Below are positions 25,086 through 37,331 of a stretch of 64,000 bases of DNA, piece after piece. Position numbers and translations under genes: made by a program. The notes beneath the pieces are model-generated. The model saw only the letters and a list, made by a program, of their open reading frames with translations, did no database searches and was not told the DNA's origin. How positions within the stretch are numbered: position 1 is the first letter of the stretch; each line of letters begins with the position of its first letter. This DNA comes from Tragulus kanchil (taxonomy: Eukaryota > Chordata > Mammalia > Artiodactyla > Tragulidae), in assembly GCA_022376925.1 (NCBI GenBank), contig JAIOJX010000030.1, positions 166,791,084 through 166,855,083 on the forward strand, given 5' to 3'.

Positions 25086-25350
25086 GATAATTGTAAGTAT
25101 ATATGTTCCTATTACTGTTTCTTAATTTGTTTTATTTTTATGCCTTTTTTTTTTTTTCTTTTCTTACGTTTCCACCTACAGAAATTCCTTTAGCATTTGT
25201 TGTGAAGCTGGTTTGGTGGTGCTGACATTTCTGCTTGTCTGTAAAGCTTTTGATATCTCCCTGCCATTCTCTCTGGTTTGCATAGTTTCTGCTGAAACTC
25301 AGCTGATAGCCTTATGGGGATTCCCTTGTATGTCATTTGTTGCTTTTCCC

Positions 25351-27506
25351 TTGCTGTGTTTAATACTGTTTCTTTGAGTTTGTTAGTTTCACTAATATGT
25401 GCATTGCTGTTTTTCTCCTTGGGCTTATCCTGTATGGTAGAGGTCCTCGACCCCAGTGCTTGTCTGCAGCCTGTTAGTAACCGCAGGAGGTGAGTGGTGG
25501 GCTTCCCCATTGCTCCTGTTACCGCCTAAACCAGCCCTCCCCCACAGTCTATGGAAAAAATACTTTCAGTGAAACTGGTCCCTGGTGCCAGATAGACTGG
25601 GAACCACTGCTTCATGGGATTCTCTGTGCTTCCTGAACTTGGGAGGCTATCTCCTTTGTCATGTTAGGGACGGTTTTTGACTATGATCTCTTCAAATATT
25701 TTCTCAGACCTTTTTCTTTTTCTGGGGCTCCTATAATTTGAATATTGGTGTGCTTAATGTTGTCCCAGAGGTCTCTGGGACTATCCTCAGTTCTTTCTGG
25801 TTTTTTTTGTTTGTTTTGTTTTGTTTAAATTCTGCTTCTTGGACAGTTATTTCCATCATTCTGTCTTCCAGCTCACTGTTTTTCTTCTGTCTCAGTTATT
25901 CTGCTGTTGATGCCTTCTAGTGCATTTTTCATTTCATTTCAGTTAGGATTGTGTTGTTCATCACTGTTTGTTTGTTCTTTAGTTCTCCCAGGCCCTACTT
26001 AAACATTTCAGAAGAATATTTTCTCTGTCCCTGCCTCCATTCTATTTCTGAGATTTGGAAACATCTTAACTATCATTTCTCTTAATTCTTTTTCAGATAG
26101 GTTGCCTATTTCCTCTCCCTTTATTTGGTCTCCTAGGTTTTGACCTTGGTCTTTCTTTTTTTTGACCTTGCTCTTTCATCTGTAAAATGATTTGTTGTTG
26201 TCTCATGTTTTTGAGGGTGGGGCTGTCTTCCTGTCTTGCAGGTTGTTTGGGTTGAGGCATTCAGCACTGGATTTTGCAGGCAGTTGGGTAGAGCTGAGTC
26301 TAGATGAGAACCTTCAGGAGAGCTCACTCTGATGACTGTTCCCTGGGACCTGAGGCTATTAGTCCAGCAGTTTGGATTGGGTGCTCCCACCACAGGAGCT
26401 CAGGCCTGGTCCCAGGAGCTCACTCTGGGGGGTGACTTGGGCCATTGCTGTGTTTAATACTGTTTCTTTGAGTTTGTTAGTTTCACTAATATGTGCATTG
26501 CTGTTTTCTCCTTGGGCTTATCCTGTATGGTAGAGGTCCTCGACCCCAGTGCTTGTCTGCAGCCTGTTAGTAACCGCAGGAGGTGAGTGGTGGGCTTCCC
26601 CATTGCTCCTGTTACCGCCTAAACCAGCCCTCCCCCACAGTCTATGGAAAAAATACTTTCAGTGAAACTGGTCCCTGGTGCCAGATAGACTGGGAACCAC
26701 TGCTTCATGGGATTCTCTGTGCTTCCTGAACTTGGGAGGCTATCTCCTTTGTCATGTTAGGGACGGTTTTTGACTATGATCTCTTCAAATATTTTCTCAG
26801 ACCTTTTTCTTTTTCTGGGGCTCCTATAATTTGAATATTGGTGTGCTTAATTTTGTCCCAGAGGTCTCTGGGACTATCCTCAGTTCTTTCTGGTTTTTTT
26901 TGTTTGTTTTGTTTTGTTTAAATTCTGCTTCTTGGACAGTTATTTCCATCATTCTGTCTTCCAGCTCACTGTTTTTCTTCTGTCTCAGTTATTCTGCTGT
27001 TGATGCCTTCTAGTGCATTTTTCATTTCATTTCAGTTAGGATTGTGTTGTTCATCACTGTTTGTTTGTTCTTTAGTTCTCCCAGGCCCTACTTAAACATT
27101 TCAGAAGAATATTTTCTCTGTCCCTGCCTCCATTCTATTTCTGAGATTTGGAAACATCTTAACTATCATTTCTCTTAATTCTTTTTCAGATAGGTTGCCT
27201 ATTTCCTCTCCCTTTATTTGGTCTCCTAGGTTTTGACCTTGGTCTTTCTTTTTTTTGACCTTGCTCTTTCATCTGTAAAATGATTTGTTGTTGTCTCATG
27301 TTTTTGAGGGTGGGGCTGTCTTCCTGTCTTGCAGGTTGTTTGGGTTGAGGCATTCAGCACTGGATTTTGCAGGCAGTTGGGTAGAGCTGAGTCTAGATGA
27401 GAACCTTCAGGAGAGCTCACTCTGATGACTGTTCCCTGGGACCTGAGGCTATTAGTCCAGCAGTTTGGATTGGGTGCTCCCACCACAGGAGCTCAGGCCT
27501 GGTCCC
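25351..27506 (+). repeat. Tandem duplication I, offset 1094
   Basis: Copy 1 is 25351-26413 and copy 2 is 26445-27506, with about 31 nt of filler resembling a nearby 'gagctcactctg' sequence. It covers the L1 ORF1/5' region and a hAT-like fragment. Confidence 0.95.
25437..25612. mobile_element. hAT/MER1-like DNA transposon remnant in L1
   Basis: The sequence from 'ggtcctcgaccccagtgc' to 'gggaaccactgc' has near-palindromic ends and the 'gcctgttagtaaccgcagg' and 'actggtccctggtgcc' phrases of MER1-type nonautonomous hAT elements. It is short, so internally deleted. Duplicated at about 26530-26706. Confidence 0.5.
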
Positions 27507-28262
27507 CAGCCTGGGAATCAGGATTCTGCAAGCAGGGTGGCATGGCCAAAAAGACTTGGCTGTGGGGTGCAGGGTCTTGGGGGAGCAGGGCCTAGGCTCA
27601 GCACCCATGTTGGTGGGAATAGTTCCTTGTGGGCGGAGCTGTGGGGGAGGGAGCTTAGGTTCTGCATAACTGGAAGAGGGCTTGGAAGGGAGAGGTTTGG
27701 TCTGGGACCCTATGGCGAATGCTGGCTGACTCCCCTCTTTCAGTCCCCTGAAGGTCTTCCCCCATCCTTGCTGATCTCCTTTAAGTGAGTGCCCTGCCCC
27801 CGAGTGTGAGAACCCAACCCCTCGCCCAGCTGCCCCTGAGGGTCATCCACACATCTCACCACTACTTTTTCCTCCCCCTCTCCTTGCCAGCCATTATCCC
27901 CCAGGATCCATGCAGCTGGCGGGGCCTTGGAGGACTGGGGTTCACTCTGTGGACCCCAGCAGTACCCCCACCCGAGCCTGAGTGCGCAGGGGAAACATTG
28001 GCCCCATTCCTTTCTGATCCTCCAGTCCCTGAGGTCCCCTCTCTTTGCTGATCTCACCATGAGTGAGTCCCTTCAAGAGTGGGAACCCCTCCTCTCCCCC
28101 AGTCATCCCTCAGGGTGCTGGTCACACCCACCTCCACGTCTCCTCCCCTCCCTACCCCCTAAATCCTACCTGATTGCTTGGGGGTTCCTCCCACCCACAT
28201 AGGTGTCTGAGTTCCTCATCAATGCCTGGTGAGGAAACATGAACTCTGCATCCTCCTACCTT

Positions 28263-28890
28263 CCATCTTGACTCTCTCTCAGTGTTTTTGCATTTTTGTT
28301 GTAAGCAGTTTAAAATCCCCTCCTTCTTTGGGGAAGAGATAGCCAAGTATATATGATAAACGAAAACTTGAAATTTCCCTCCTTGTGTAGTGAACATCAG
28401 TGAAAGGCTTCCTTTACGGTTAAGTTCTAGATTTTGACTGTTATGTAAAATGAGGATGCACACACTGGAGGGAGAAAGATTGTAATTGCCGCTTGTTCAC
28501 AGTGATGGATTGAGAGTTGGAGCAGGTGACCAGAATAGCAGGTTGACATTGTACAGATCTGGTTGAAGTTAAACATCAACTGTGACTTTTCCTTTAAAAA
28601 TCATATTAAGGTATTCCTGGAGCTGGGATTATAAATTCTTCTCACTGAATATTTTAAAAACAAGTCAAAGTAGCCACGATTTCTCGGATTGTTTGACTTT
28701 GAATGAGGATGGCCCTTTGGGTTCCAAATGAAGATAGAGAAATGTGGGTCAGTGAGATGGATGGAGTCCAAGCTGCCTGCTGTCTTAGGCGTAAGTTAAT
28801 TCTTGCAGCCAACAAGTAAGGCCAGGCGATGTCTCAACACTGCAGAGCCAAAGGTCTGAACTTGGGTCTTTGAGTCCCTTTCATTCTCAA
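28263..28890. other. Intronic sequence, nothing recognised
   Basis: AT-rich intron DNA, duplicated at about 29370-29997 in block J. No coding or mobile signature seen. Confidence 0.4.
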
Positions 28891-30482
28891 TTTTTTTTTA
28901 AAGTTAGGATTTATTATTATTTTTAATTTTGGCCTTTTTAATTGGTTTATTTATTTTCATCCATCTTTATGCTCTGGCCTTTATGCTTTTGGCCCATCGC
29001 AGTGGCCTCTCTTGTTGCAGAGCATAGGCTCTGGGAGCATGCTCTCCAGAGCATTGGTTCATAATTGCACACACTGGTCTAGCTGTTCCGCGGCATGTGG
29101 GATTTTCCCAGGCCAGGGATCAAACTGGTGCCCCCTGCACTGCAAGGCGGACTCTTTACACACTGGACCGCCAGGGAAGCCCCATTCTCATTTTTATAGG
29201 TGTTTTAATCTTAGTAGATGTCACTTCAGTAATTCCTGTTGGAGAATGCTTAGTAAAATTTATTGTACATATAGAAAGATCACAGTGTGTAACTTTTGGG
29301 TTTCTGTATTTATTGCCCTTTTGTTTAGTTTCTTTTTGTAAGTTTTAATTCCCAAGGAACCTCCATCATTGACTCTCTCCCCCAGTTTGTTTTTGCATTT
29401 TTGTTGTAAGCAGTTTAAAATCCCCTCCTTCTTTGGGGAAGAGATAGCCAAGTATATATGATAAACGAAAACTTGAAATTTCCCTCCTTGTGTAGTGAAC
29501 ATCAGTGAAAGGCTTCCTTTACGGTTAAGTTCTAGATTTTGACTGTTATGTAAAATGAGGATGCACACACTGGAGGGAGAAAGATTGTAATTGCCGCTTG
29601 TTCACAGTGATGGATTGAGAGTTGGAGCAGGTGACCAGAATAGCAGGTTGACATTGTACAGATCTGGTTGAAGTTAAACATCAACTGTGACTTTTCCTTT
29701 AAAAATCATATTAAGGTATTCCTGGAGCTGGGATTATAAATTCTTCTCACTGAATATTTTAAAAACAAGTCAAAGTAGCCACGATTTCTCGGATTGTTTG
29801 ACTTTGAATGAGGATGGCCCTTTGGGTTCCAAATGAAGATAGAGAAATGTGGGTCAGTGAGATGGATGGAGTCCAAGCTGCCTGCTGTCTTAGGCGTAAG
29901 TTAATTCTTGCAGCCAACAAGTAAGGCCAGGCGATGTCTCAACACTGCAGAGCCAAAGGTCTGAACTTGGGTCTTTGAGTCCCTTTCATTCTCAATTTTT
30001 TTTTAAAGTTAGGATTTATTATTATTTTTAATTTTGGCCTTTTTAATTGGTTTATTTATTTTCATCCATCTTTATGCTATGGCCTTTATGCTTTTGGCCC
30101 ATCGCAGTGGCCTCTCTTGTTGCAGAGCATAGGCTCTGGGAGCATGCTCTCCAGAGCATTGGTTCATAATTGCACACACTGGTCTAGCTGTTCCGCGGCA
30201 TGTGGGATTTTCCCAGGCCAGGGATCAAACTGGTGCCCCCTGCACTGCAAGGCGGACTCTTTACACACTGGACCGCCAGGGAAGCCCCATTCTCATTTTT
30301 ATAGGTGTTTTAATCTTAGTAGATGTCACTTCAGTAATTCCTGTTGGAGAATGCTTAGTAAAATTTATTGTACATATAGAAAGATCACAGTGTGTAACTT
30401 TTGGGTTTCTGTATTTATTGCCCTTTTTGTTTAGTCTGAACCAAGATAAAACATTTATTAGTAAGTTTTAATTCCCAAGGAA
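28268..30482 (+). repeat. Tandem duplication J, offset about 1106
   Basis: Copy 1 is 28268-29362 and copy 2 is 29369-30482. Copy 1 loses about 20 nt near its end (around 29330) that copy 2 retains, and the first 20 nt of copy 2 are altered. Confidence 0.9.
28905..29184 (-). repeat. CHR-type SINE
   Basis: Antisense: 'ttttggcctttttaattgg' tail side, the 'cagagcattggttcataattgcacacactggtc' centre, and 'ggaccgccagggaagcccc' head. Duplicate at about 30010-30290. Confidence 0.8.
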
Positions 30483-31480
30483 CCTGCATGATTTTGGATA
30501 TATAAGCATAAATGAAAACAAAAGTTGAGTGTTTACAGGCCATGTGCCCAGTTACTTACTCTCTTCTGAGCTTTTCATGGAAGAGAAAACTTCTTGAATC
30601 GATGTCGTATTATATGAATGTTGATATAATCATGTCTACGCTTTAGTTTCTGGATTAAATAAATTATTCTGTGATATCTTTCTTAAATGTAGTCATCCTT
30701 TTTTCATCTGAAAGAAATGTCATTTTTCCATCTGAGTGATAGTTTCGTTTTTAGTTAGTGGCAAGAAGTAGCAGGTTGTTACTGTAAGAGTTAGCATAAT
30801 GCTGGAGTTGTGAGGGTCCGCGAATGTCAGCTAGTCCAGCTGTAAAGCCAGTACAGGTGCCTGTGCAGGAGATTAGACAGATGGTTACCCAGCCTTTTCT
30901 GGACAACTTACAGTGACAAGCAATCACTACCTTTTCCAGTGTTTTCGTGGTTTTATTAAGTAAGTAGCATCTGCTATTGACGTCCAGGCGTACCTCCTGG
31001 CTGCTTGTACCTTGAGTTCTAGTTCTTGCCTTTCAAGTAATACGTAACCAGTCTTTTTCCTCACTGACAGCCCAGGCCAGGAGTTATTTTTCTCCTCTGT
31101 GAGCTTTAATTTTCTTGTCCTGTTACATGATTTGGTTACCTGACCAGGATTGAAGTTTAAGAACAACCTTGAAAATTATGACCTGAGACAAAACAATGTC
31201 TTAGTTTTATCTCTGATGTATAGTGTAATGGGGAAAATGGCAGTATGTGTCCACACATTTGGGAACCTTGATAGGTACTTTATATTTCTGTTCTTGCCAT
31301 TAGAAAATGAATTAATTCATTTCTTTGTTATGCATTTATTGACCATTTGCTCTGTGCCTGGCACTTGCTTGGATCTTAAGTGAATATGAAAGCTGAGTAA
31401 GACAGATATCTCCTGTGCCTGACTGGGGCTTAAGTTCTGTTCCCTAGATCTTTTTATTTTGAGATATAAATGCTTAAAAC
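30483..31480. other. Intronic sequence, no certain feature
   Basis: Single-copy intron DNA. About 30830-31110 faintly resembles an ancient interspersed repeat (phrases such as 'caatcactaccttttccagtg'), but I cannot name a family. Confidence 0.35.
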
Positions 31481-31675
31481 AATTTTTTTCATTTTTTAAA
31501 TATTAAAGTTGATTTACAGTGGTGTGCTAGTTTAAGCTATGTGGCAAGGTGATTTAGTTACACATGTCAAATTGTTTTCAGATCCTTTTCCTATAATAGG
31601 TTATTATAAAGTATTGAATAGAATTCCTTGTGCTCTAGTAGATCCTTATTGGCTACCTATTATACAAATTATATA

Positions 31676-31681
<6 letters not shown>

Positions 31682-31745
<64 letters not shown>
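31682..31745. repeat. (GT)n(AT)n microsatellite
   Basis: About 13 GT units followed by about 18 AT units in the L1 3' region. Confidence 0.95.
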
Positions 31746-31747
<2 letters not shown>

Positions 31748-32392
31748 CGTGTATATATTAAAACTTATGTCCTGATTTATCCCTCCCCTCCACCTTTCCC
31801 CTTTGGTGACCATATGCTTGTTTATTTTTCTTTTCATCACTCCAGGAGGTGGATCCCACAAGATTTTCCTACAATTTATGTCAGAGTGTTCTGCTCGTAT
31901 TTTCTTCTGAGACTTTATAGTATCCAGCCTTACATTTAGATCTTTTATCCATTTTGAGTATATTTTTGTGTATGATGCTACAGATTGTTTGAATTTCATT
32001 CTTTTACATGTAGCTGTCTGGTTTTCTAGCACCACTAATTGAAGAGACTGTCTTTTATCCATTGTGTGTTCTTGCCTTCTTTGTCATAGATTAATTGACC
32101 ATGGGTACATGTGTTTATTTCTGGACTTTCTGTCCTGGTCTACTCATCTGTAAGCCTGTATTTGTGCTAGTACCATGCTGTTTTGATTATTGTAGCTTTA
32201 TAATATTGTCTGAAGTCAGAAAGCTTGATTCCTCCAGCTCTATTTTTCTTTCTCATGATTGCCTTGGCTTTTCAGGATCTTCCATCAGTATTTGATAGGG
32301 ATTGCATTTGATCTGTGTATTACCTTGGATAGTATAGTAATTTTTAAAAATTAATTAATTAATTAAAAAATTAATTTATTTTTAATTGGAGG

Positions 32393-34707
32393 ATAATTGC
32401 TTTGCAATGTTGTGTTGGTTTCTGCCGAATATCAGTATGAATCAGTCATAGATACACATATGTCTCCTTCTTGAATCACCTTCTCACCTACCTACCCTGT
32501 CCCCACCTCTCTAGGTTTTTCACAGAGCCCTGGTTTAAGCTCCTAGAGGCAGAGAGTATAGTAATTTTGACAGTACCATTCTTCCAATCCAGGAACATGG
32601 TATATCTTTCCACTTGTTTGTATCATATTTGATTTCTTTCATCAGTGTTACATAGTTTTCAGACTACAGATCTTTTTGTCTCTTTAGGTAGATTTATTCC
32701 TAGGTATGTTATTTTAATGTTTTTTTTAAACTTTTTTTTGGTGGGGCCACTTCTACTGGTCTATCATTTATCTGTTTTCATCCATCTTTGTTCTTTGGCC
32801 CGTGTGGGCCTCCCATTGAAGTGGCCTCTCTCGCTGCAGAGCACCGACTCTGGGTGAATGCGCTCCAGAGCTCTGGCTCGGCAGTTGGACACATCGATCC
32901 AGCCGCTCCGTGGCATGTGGGATCTTCCCAGGCCAAGGATCGAACTGGCGCCCCTTGCATTGCAAGGCGGTGTCCTTACCCACTGAACCACCAGGGAAGC
33001 CCCTTAGGTATGTTATGCTTTTTGATGTGATGTTAAATGAGATTGTTTCCTTAATTTTGCTTTATAATTTTGTGTTGTTAGTGTATAGAAATGCAGGAAA
33101 TTTCTACGTACTAATTTTTGTTTCCTGCAACTTTACTGAATTCATTGATTAGCTCTAGTAGTATTCTTGCAGCATCATGTCATCTGTAAACACTGACGAT
33201 TTCGCTTCGTTTCCAATTTGTATTCCCTTTCTTTTTCTTCTCTGATTCTCATGGCTAGGTGTTCCAAAACTATGCTGAATGAAAGTGGCAAGAGTGGACA
33301 TCCTTGTCTTGTTCCTGATCTTAGAAAAATGCTGTCAGCTTTTCACTGTTGAGAATGAGGTTAACTGTGGGTTTGTCATAAATAACCTTTATTATGTTGA
33401 GGTAGGTTCCCTCTTTACCCACTTCCTGAAGAGCTGTTGTCATATATGGGTGTTGAATTTTTCAAAAGCTTTTTGCTCTAAAGATGATCGCCTGGTTTTA
33501 TTCTTCAGTTTGTTAATGTGGTGTATTACACAGATTGATTTGTGAATAATTGCTTTGCAATGTTGTGTTGGTTTCTGCCGAATATCAGTATGAATCAGTC
33601 ATAGATACACATATGTCTCCTTCTTGAATCACCTTCTCACCTACCTACCCTGTCCCCACCTCTCTAGGTTTTTCACAGAGCCCTGGTTTAAGCTCCTAGA
33701 GGCAGAGAGTATAGTAATTTTGACAGTACCATTCTTCCAATCCAGGAACATGGTATATCTTTCCACTTGTTTGTATCATATTTGATTTCTTTCATCAGTG
33801 TTACATAGTTTTCAGACTACAGATCTTTTTGTCTCTTTAGGTAGATTTATTCCTAGGTATGTTATTTTAATGTTTTTTTTAAACTTTTTTTTGGTGGGGC
33901 CACTTCTACTGGTCTATCATTTATCTGTTTTCATCCATCTTTGTTCTTTGGCCCGTGTGGGCCTCCCATTGAAGTGGCCTCCCCGCTGCAGAGCACCGAC
34001 TCTGGGTGAATGCGCTCCAGAGCTCTGGCTCGGCAGTTGGACACATCGATCCAGCCGCTCCGTGGCATGTGGGATCTTCCCAGGCCAAGGATCGAACTGG
34101 CGCCCCTTGCATTGCAAGGCGGTGTCCTTACCCACTGAACCACCAGGGAAGCCCCTTAGGTATGTTATGCTTTTTGATGTGATGTTAAATGAGATTGTTT
34201 CCTTAATTTTGCTTTATAATTTTGTGTTGTTAGTGTATAGAAATGCAGGAAATTTCTACGTACTAATTTTTGTTTCCTGCAACTTTACTGAATTCATTGA
34301 TTAGCTCTAGTAGTATTCTTGCAGCATCATGTCATCTGTAAACACTGACGATTTCGCTTCGTTTCCAATTTGTATTCCCTTTCTTTTTCTTCTCTGATTC
34401 TCATGGCTAGGTGTTCCAAAACTATGCTGAATGAAAGTGGCAAGAGTGGACATCCTTGTCTTGTTCCTGATCTTAGAAAAATGCTGTCAGCTTTTCACTG
34501 TTGAGAATGAGGTTAACTGTGGGTTTGTCATAAATAACCTTTATTATGTTGAGGTAGGTTCCCTCTTTACCCACTTCCTGAAGAGCTGTTGTCATATATG
34601 GGTGTTGAATTTTTTCAAAAGCTTTTTTTGCGGCTCTAAAGATGATCGTCTGGTTTTTATTCTTCAGTTTGTTAATGTGGTGTATTACACAGATTGATTT
34701 GTGAATA
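32393..34707 (+). repeat. Tandem duplication K inside L1, offset about 1154
   Basis: Copy 1 is 32393-33547 and copy 2 is 33548-34707, abutting at a 'gtgaata' microhomology. Copy 1 has small deletions near its end (33460-33490) relative to copy 2, and copy 2 has a 2-3 nt deletion inside the SINE. Confidence 0.95.
32713..33004 (-). repeat. CHR-type SINE in L1 with target-site duplication
   Basis: Antisense, full body with intact B box and head. It is flanked by a 12-nt direct repeat, taggtatgttat, at 32701-32712 and 33005-33016. Duplicate at 33866-34156 with the same flanks. Confidence 0.9.
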
Positions 34708-35057
34708 TTGAAAAATCCTTACATCTCTTGGATAAATTCCATTAGTTCATTGATGTATTCAGTTTGCTAGCATTTCATTGAGAATTATTGTGTCTGTGTC
34801 CATCAGTGATACTGGCCTGTGATTTTCTGTTTTGTAATATCTTTGTCTGGTTTTGGTATCAGTGTGATCTTGGCCTCTTTGCATGAGTTTGGGAGTTTTC
34901 CTTTCTCAGGAATATTTGAAATATTTTCTGAAGGATAGCTGTTAACTCTTCTCTAAATGCTTGGTAGAATCTACTGGTGAAGCCGTCTGGTCCTGGACTT
35001 TTGTTTAGGAGGGTTTCTTTAGTCACAGTTTCTATTTTATTGGCCTGTACATTATTT

Positions 35058-35327
35058 ATTTATTTATTGGCCACTTCCATTGGTCTTGCATTTATTTATT
35101 CTCATCCATCTTTTTTCTCTGACCTGTGTGGGCCTCTCATCACAGTGGCCTCTCTCACTGCAGAGCACTGGCTCTGGGCGCATGCACTCCAGAGCTCCGG
35201 CTTGGTAGTTGGACATGTTGGTCCAGCCGCTCCGCAGCACGTGGGATCTTCCCAGGCCAGGGATAGAACTGGCCCCCCTTGCACTGCAAGGTGGTGTCTT
35301 TATCCACTGGACCACCAGGGAAGCCTC
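35058..35327 (-). repeat. CHR-type SINE in L1 with 17-nt target-site duplication
   Basis: Antisense. Flanks tggcctgtacattattt at 35041-35057 and 35328-35344 are identical. The insertion splits antisense L1 ORF2 cleanly, so the SINE is younger than this L1. Confidence 0.9.
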
Positions 35328-35584
35328 TGGCCTGTACATTATTTTTTGTTTCTTCTTGGTTTAGTCTTGGAAGACTGCATCTTTGTAAGAATTTGTCTAG
35401 TTCTTCTAGGTTAAACACCTGCTTCAGTAGTCTTTTATGATCCTTTGCACTTTTGTGGTGCCTGTTCCCTTTTTCATTTCTGATTTTATTGATTTGAGCT
35501 GTTTTTCTTTTTTATTGTCTTTTCTGGTTAAAATTTTTTCCATTTTATCTTTTTTTTTTCTTTTTTTTAAAGAGGGGTAAATTT

Positions 35585-35862
35585 TTTTTTTTTTTTTAAT
35601 TTTGGCCACTTTTATTGGTTCTTTATTTATTTATTTTCATCCACCTCTATTCCTCGGCCTGTGTGGGCCTCTCACTGCCATGCCCTCTCCCGTTGCAGAG
35701 CACTGGCTCTGGGCACATGCGCTCCAGAGTGCTGGCTCGCGATGGGACACACCGGCCCAGCTACTCCATGTTATGTGGGATCTTCCCAGGCTAGGGATTG
35801 AACCGGTGCCCCTTGCACTGCAAGGCGGACTCTTTACCCACTGGACCACCAGGGAAGCCCCC
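35585..35862 (-). repeat. CHR-type SINE
   Basis: Antisense, T-rich at the left, 'ggaccaccagggaagccc' at the right. A broken partial copy is at about 36851-37000, where duplication L begins inside this element with several deletions. Confidence 0.85.
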
Positions 35863-36192
35863 GTTTTCTTTATCTTTGCAAATAATCAGTTTTTAGTTTT
35901 ATTGATCTTTGCTATTATTCTCTTCATCCCTCTTTGATTTATTTCTGAGCTAATCTTTCTTTCCTTCTACTAACTTTTTTGTTTCCTGAGGTAAGATTTG
36001 CTATAAACGTCCCTCTTTGAACTGCTTTTGCTATGTCCAGTAGGTTTTGGATCATCGTGTTTTGATTTTCATTTGTATTTAGGGTTTTTGCTTGTTCAAA
36101 ATAAAATAATCTTGATGGTCTACTTTTATTTCTCTGAATGTTTTCAGTTTTCTAGTTAATTCAGTGTTTAACAGTGTGTCTTTGGTTTGTAG

Positions 36193-36334
36193 ATATATGG
36201 AGTCTGGGAGTGATCCTTTTCATGCTGGTGTGCGGGCAGCCACCCTTTCAAGAGGCCAATGACAGCGAGACCTTGACCATGATCATGGATTGCAAGTACA
36301 CAGTGCCATCCCACGTGTCTAAAGGGTGTAAAGA
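36193..36334 (+). CDS. SNRK: SNRK coding exon, kinase subdomains IX-X (copy 1)
   Basis: 142-nt exon between acceptor tttgtag and donor gtaagt. It enters in phase 1 (the G of the first Asp codon lies upstream) and leaves in phase 2. It reads [19 protein letters not shown] and onward to [11 protein letters not shown], i.e. the invariant Asp of kinase subdomain IX (DxWxxG) and the following helices, about residues 197-244 of the 765-residue human protein from memory. SNRK is an AMPK-related Ser/Thr kinase activated by LKB1. The human protein has Glu where this reads Gly (SKECK versus SKGCK). The duplicate at 37332-37473 is identical. I number exons 5-8 by my recollection of the gene. Confidence 0.93.
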
Positions 36335-37331
36335 GTAAGTCAAAAAAGGGTGGGAGGCGGGGAGTCTACATGTGTCTTTGTTCATTTTTATTTTTGGACC
36401 TAGTATCTCTGCTCTTGATAAGGCAGTTTGGGGAATTAACCCCAGAATATGATTTGAAATTTAATATTGGAGAAAAGAGTGTATTAATCTATTTTTAAAA
36501 TATGCTGTTTTTGAAGAAACCCATTAGATGCCTCCTCAGCCTCCAGGAATGGTGTGTTTAGCATGGAGTCAGCTTTTGTAAATAATCCTTTTATTGTGGA
36601 AAAGAATGTATATTTTCTAATTGTAATTATTGGGGTCAGATTTCTGTATAAATCCTTAAGACTAAGCTTGTAAAATATCTTATTCGAAATTACTTATATC
36701 TGTTCCTAGTCGTTTGACTGCCTGATCTATCACTTACTGAGATATTTTTCCACTCTGTGAAGGGATATCATAAGCAAATAAAAATAGTTATTACCTTACT
36801 CCATTAATGCAACATGAGTTTTTTTTCTTAACTCTTTCTTTTTTTTCGAACGTTGCACGGGCCACATGCGCCCAGAGTGCTGGCTCGATGGGACACCAGC
36901 TACTCCATGTTATGTGGGATCTTCCCAGGCTAGGGATTGAACCGGTGCCCCTTGCACTGCAAGGCGGACTCTTTACCCACTGGACCACCAGGGAAGCCCC
37001 CGTTTTCTTTATCTTTGCAAATAATCAGTTTTTAGTTTTATTGATCTTTGCTATTATTCTCTTCATCCCTCTTTGATTTATTTCTGAGCTAATCTTTCTT
37101 TCCTTCTACTAACTTTTTTGTTTCCTGAGGTAAGATTTGCTATAAACGTCCCTCTTTGAACTGCTTTTGCTATGTCCAGTAGGTTTTGGATCATCGTGTT
37201 TTGATTTTCATTTGTATTTAGGGTTTTTGCTTGTTCAAAATAAAATAATCTTGATGGTCTACTTTTATTTCTCTGAATGTTTTCAGTTTTCTAGTTAATT
37301 CAGTGTTTAACAGTGTGTCTTTGGTTTGTAG

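Larger units (their letters stand above)
18600..28262 (-). mobile_element. Near full-length L1, antisense, expanded by three duplications
   Basis: Read on the minus strand from 28.2 kb down: GC-rich 5' UTR-like DNA (about 27500-28260), ORF1 remnants (about 25190-26400), ORF2 endonuclease, ORF2 reverse transcriptase, and 3' UTR near 18600-18950. Stops and frameshifts break both ORFs. It contains duplications G, H and I, one CHR-type SINE and one hAT-like fragment; without these its length is about 6 kb, normal for full-length L1. Confidence 0.85.
31480..36080 (-). mobile_element. Second antisense L1, internally deleted
   Basis: The L1 3' terminus at 31490-31660 ('gttgatttacagtggtgtgc') is followed by a GT/AT microsatellite. 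It then jumps to mid-ORF2 sequence (about 31840 on) that parallels the first L1, for example 'gttgaattttttcaaaagc' near 34602 and 'gttgaggtaggttccctc' near 34548. It ends about 110 nt before the SNRK exon at 36193. Several SINEs and duplication K interrupt it. Confidence 0.75.

Noticed and set aside
27465..28202. GC-rich open frames on both strands, possible first exon or promoter
   Set aside because: Position and composition fit the 5' UTR of the antisense L1.
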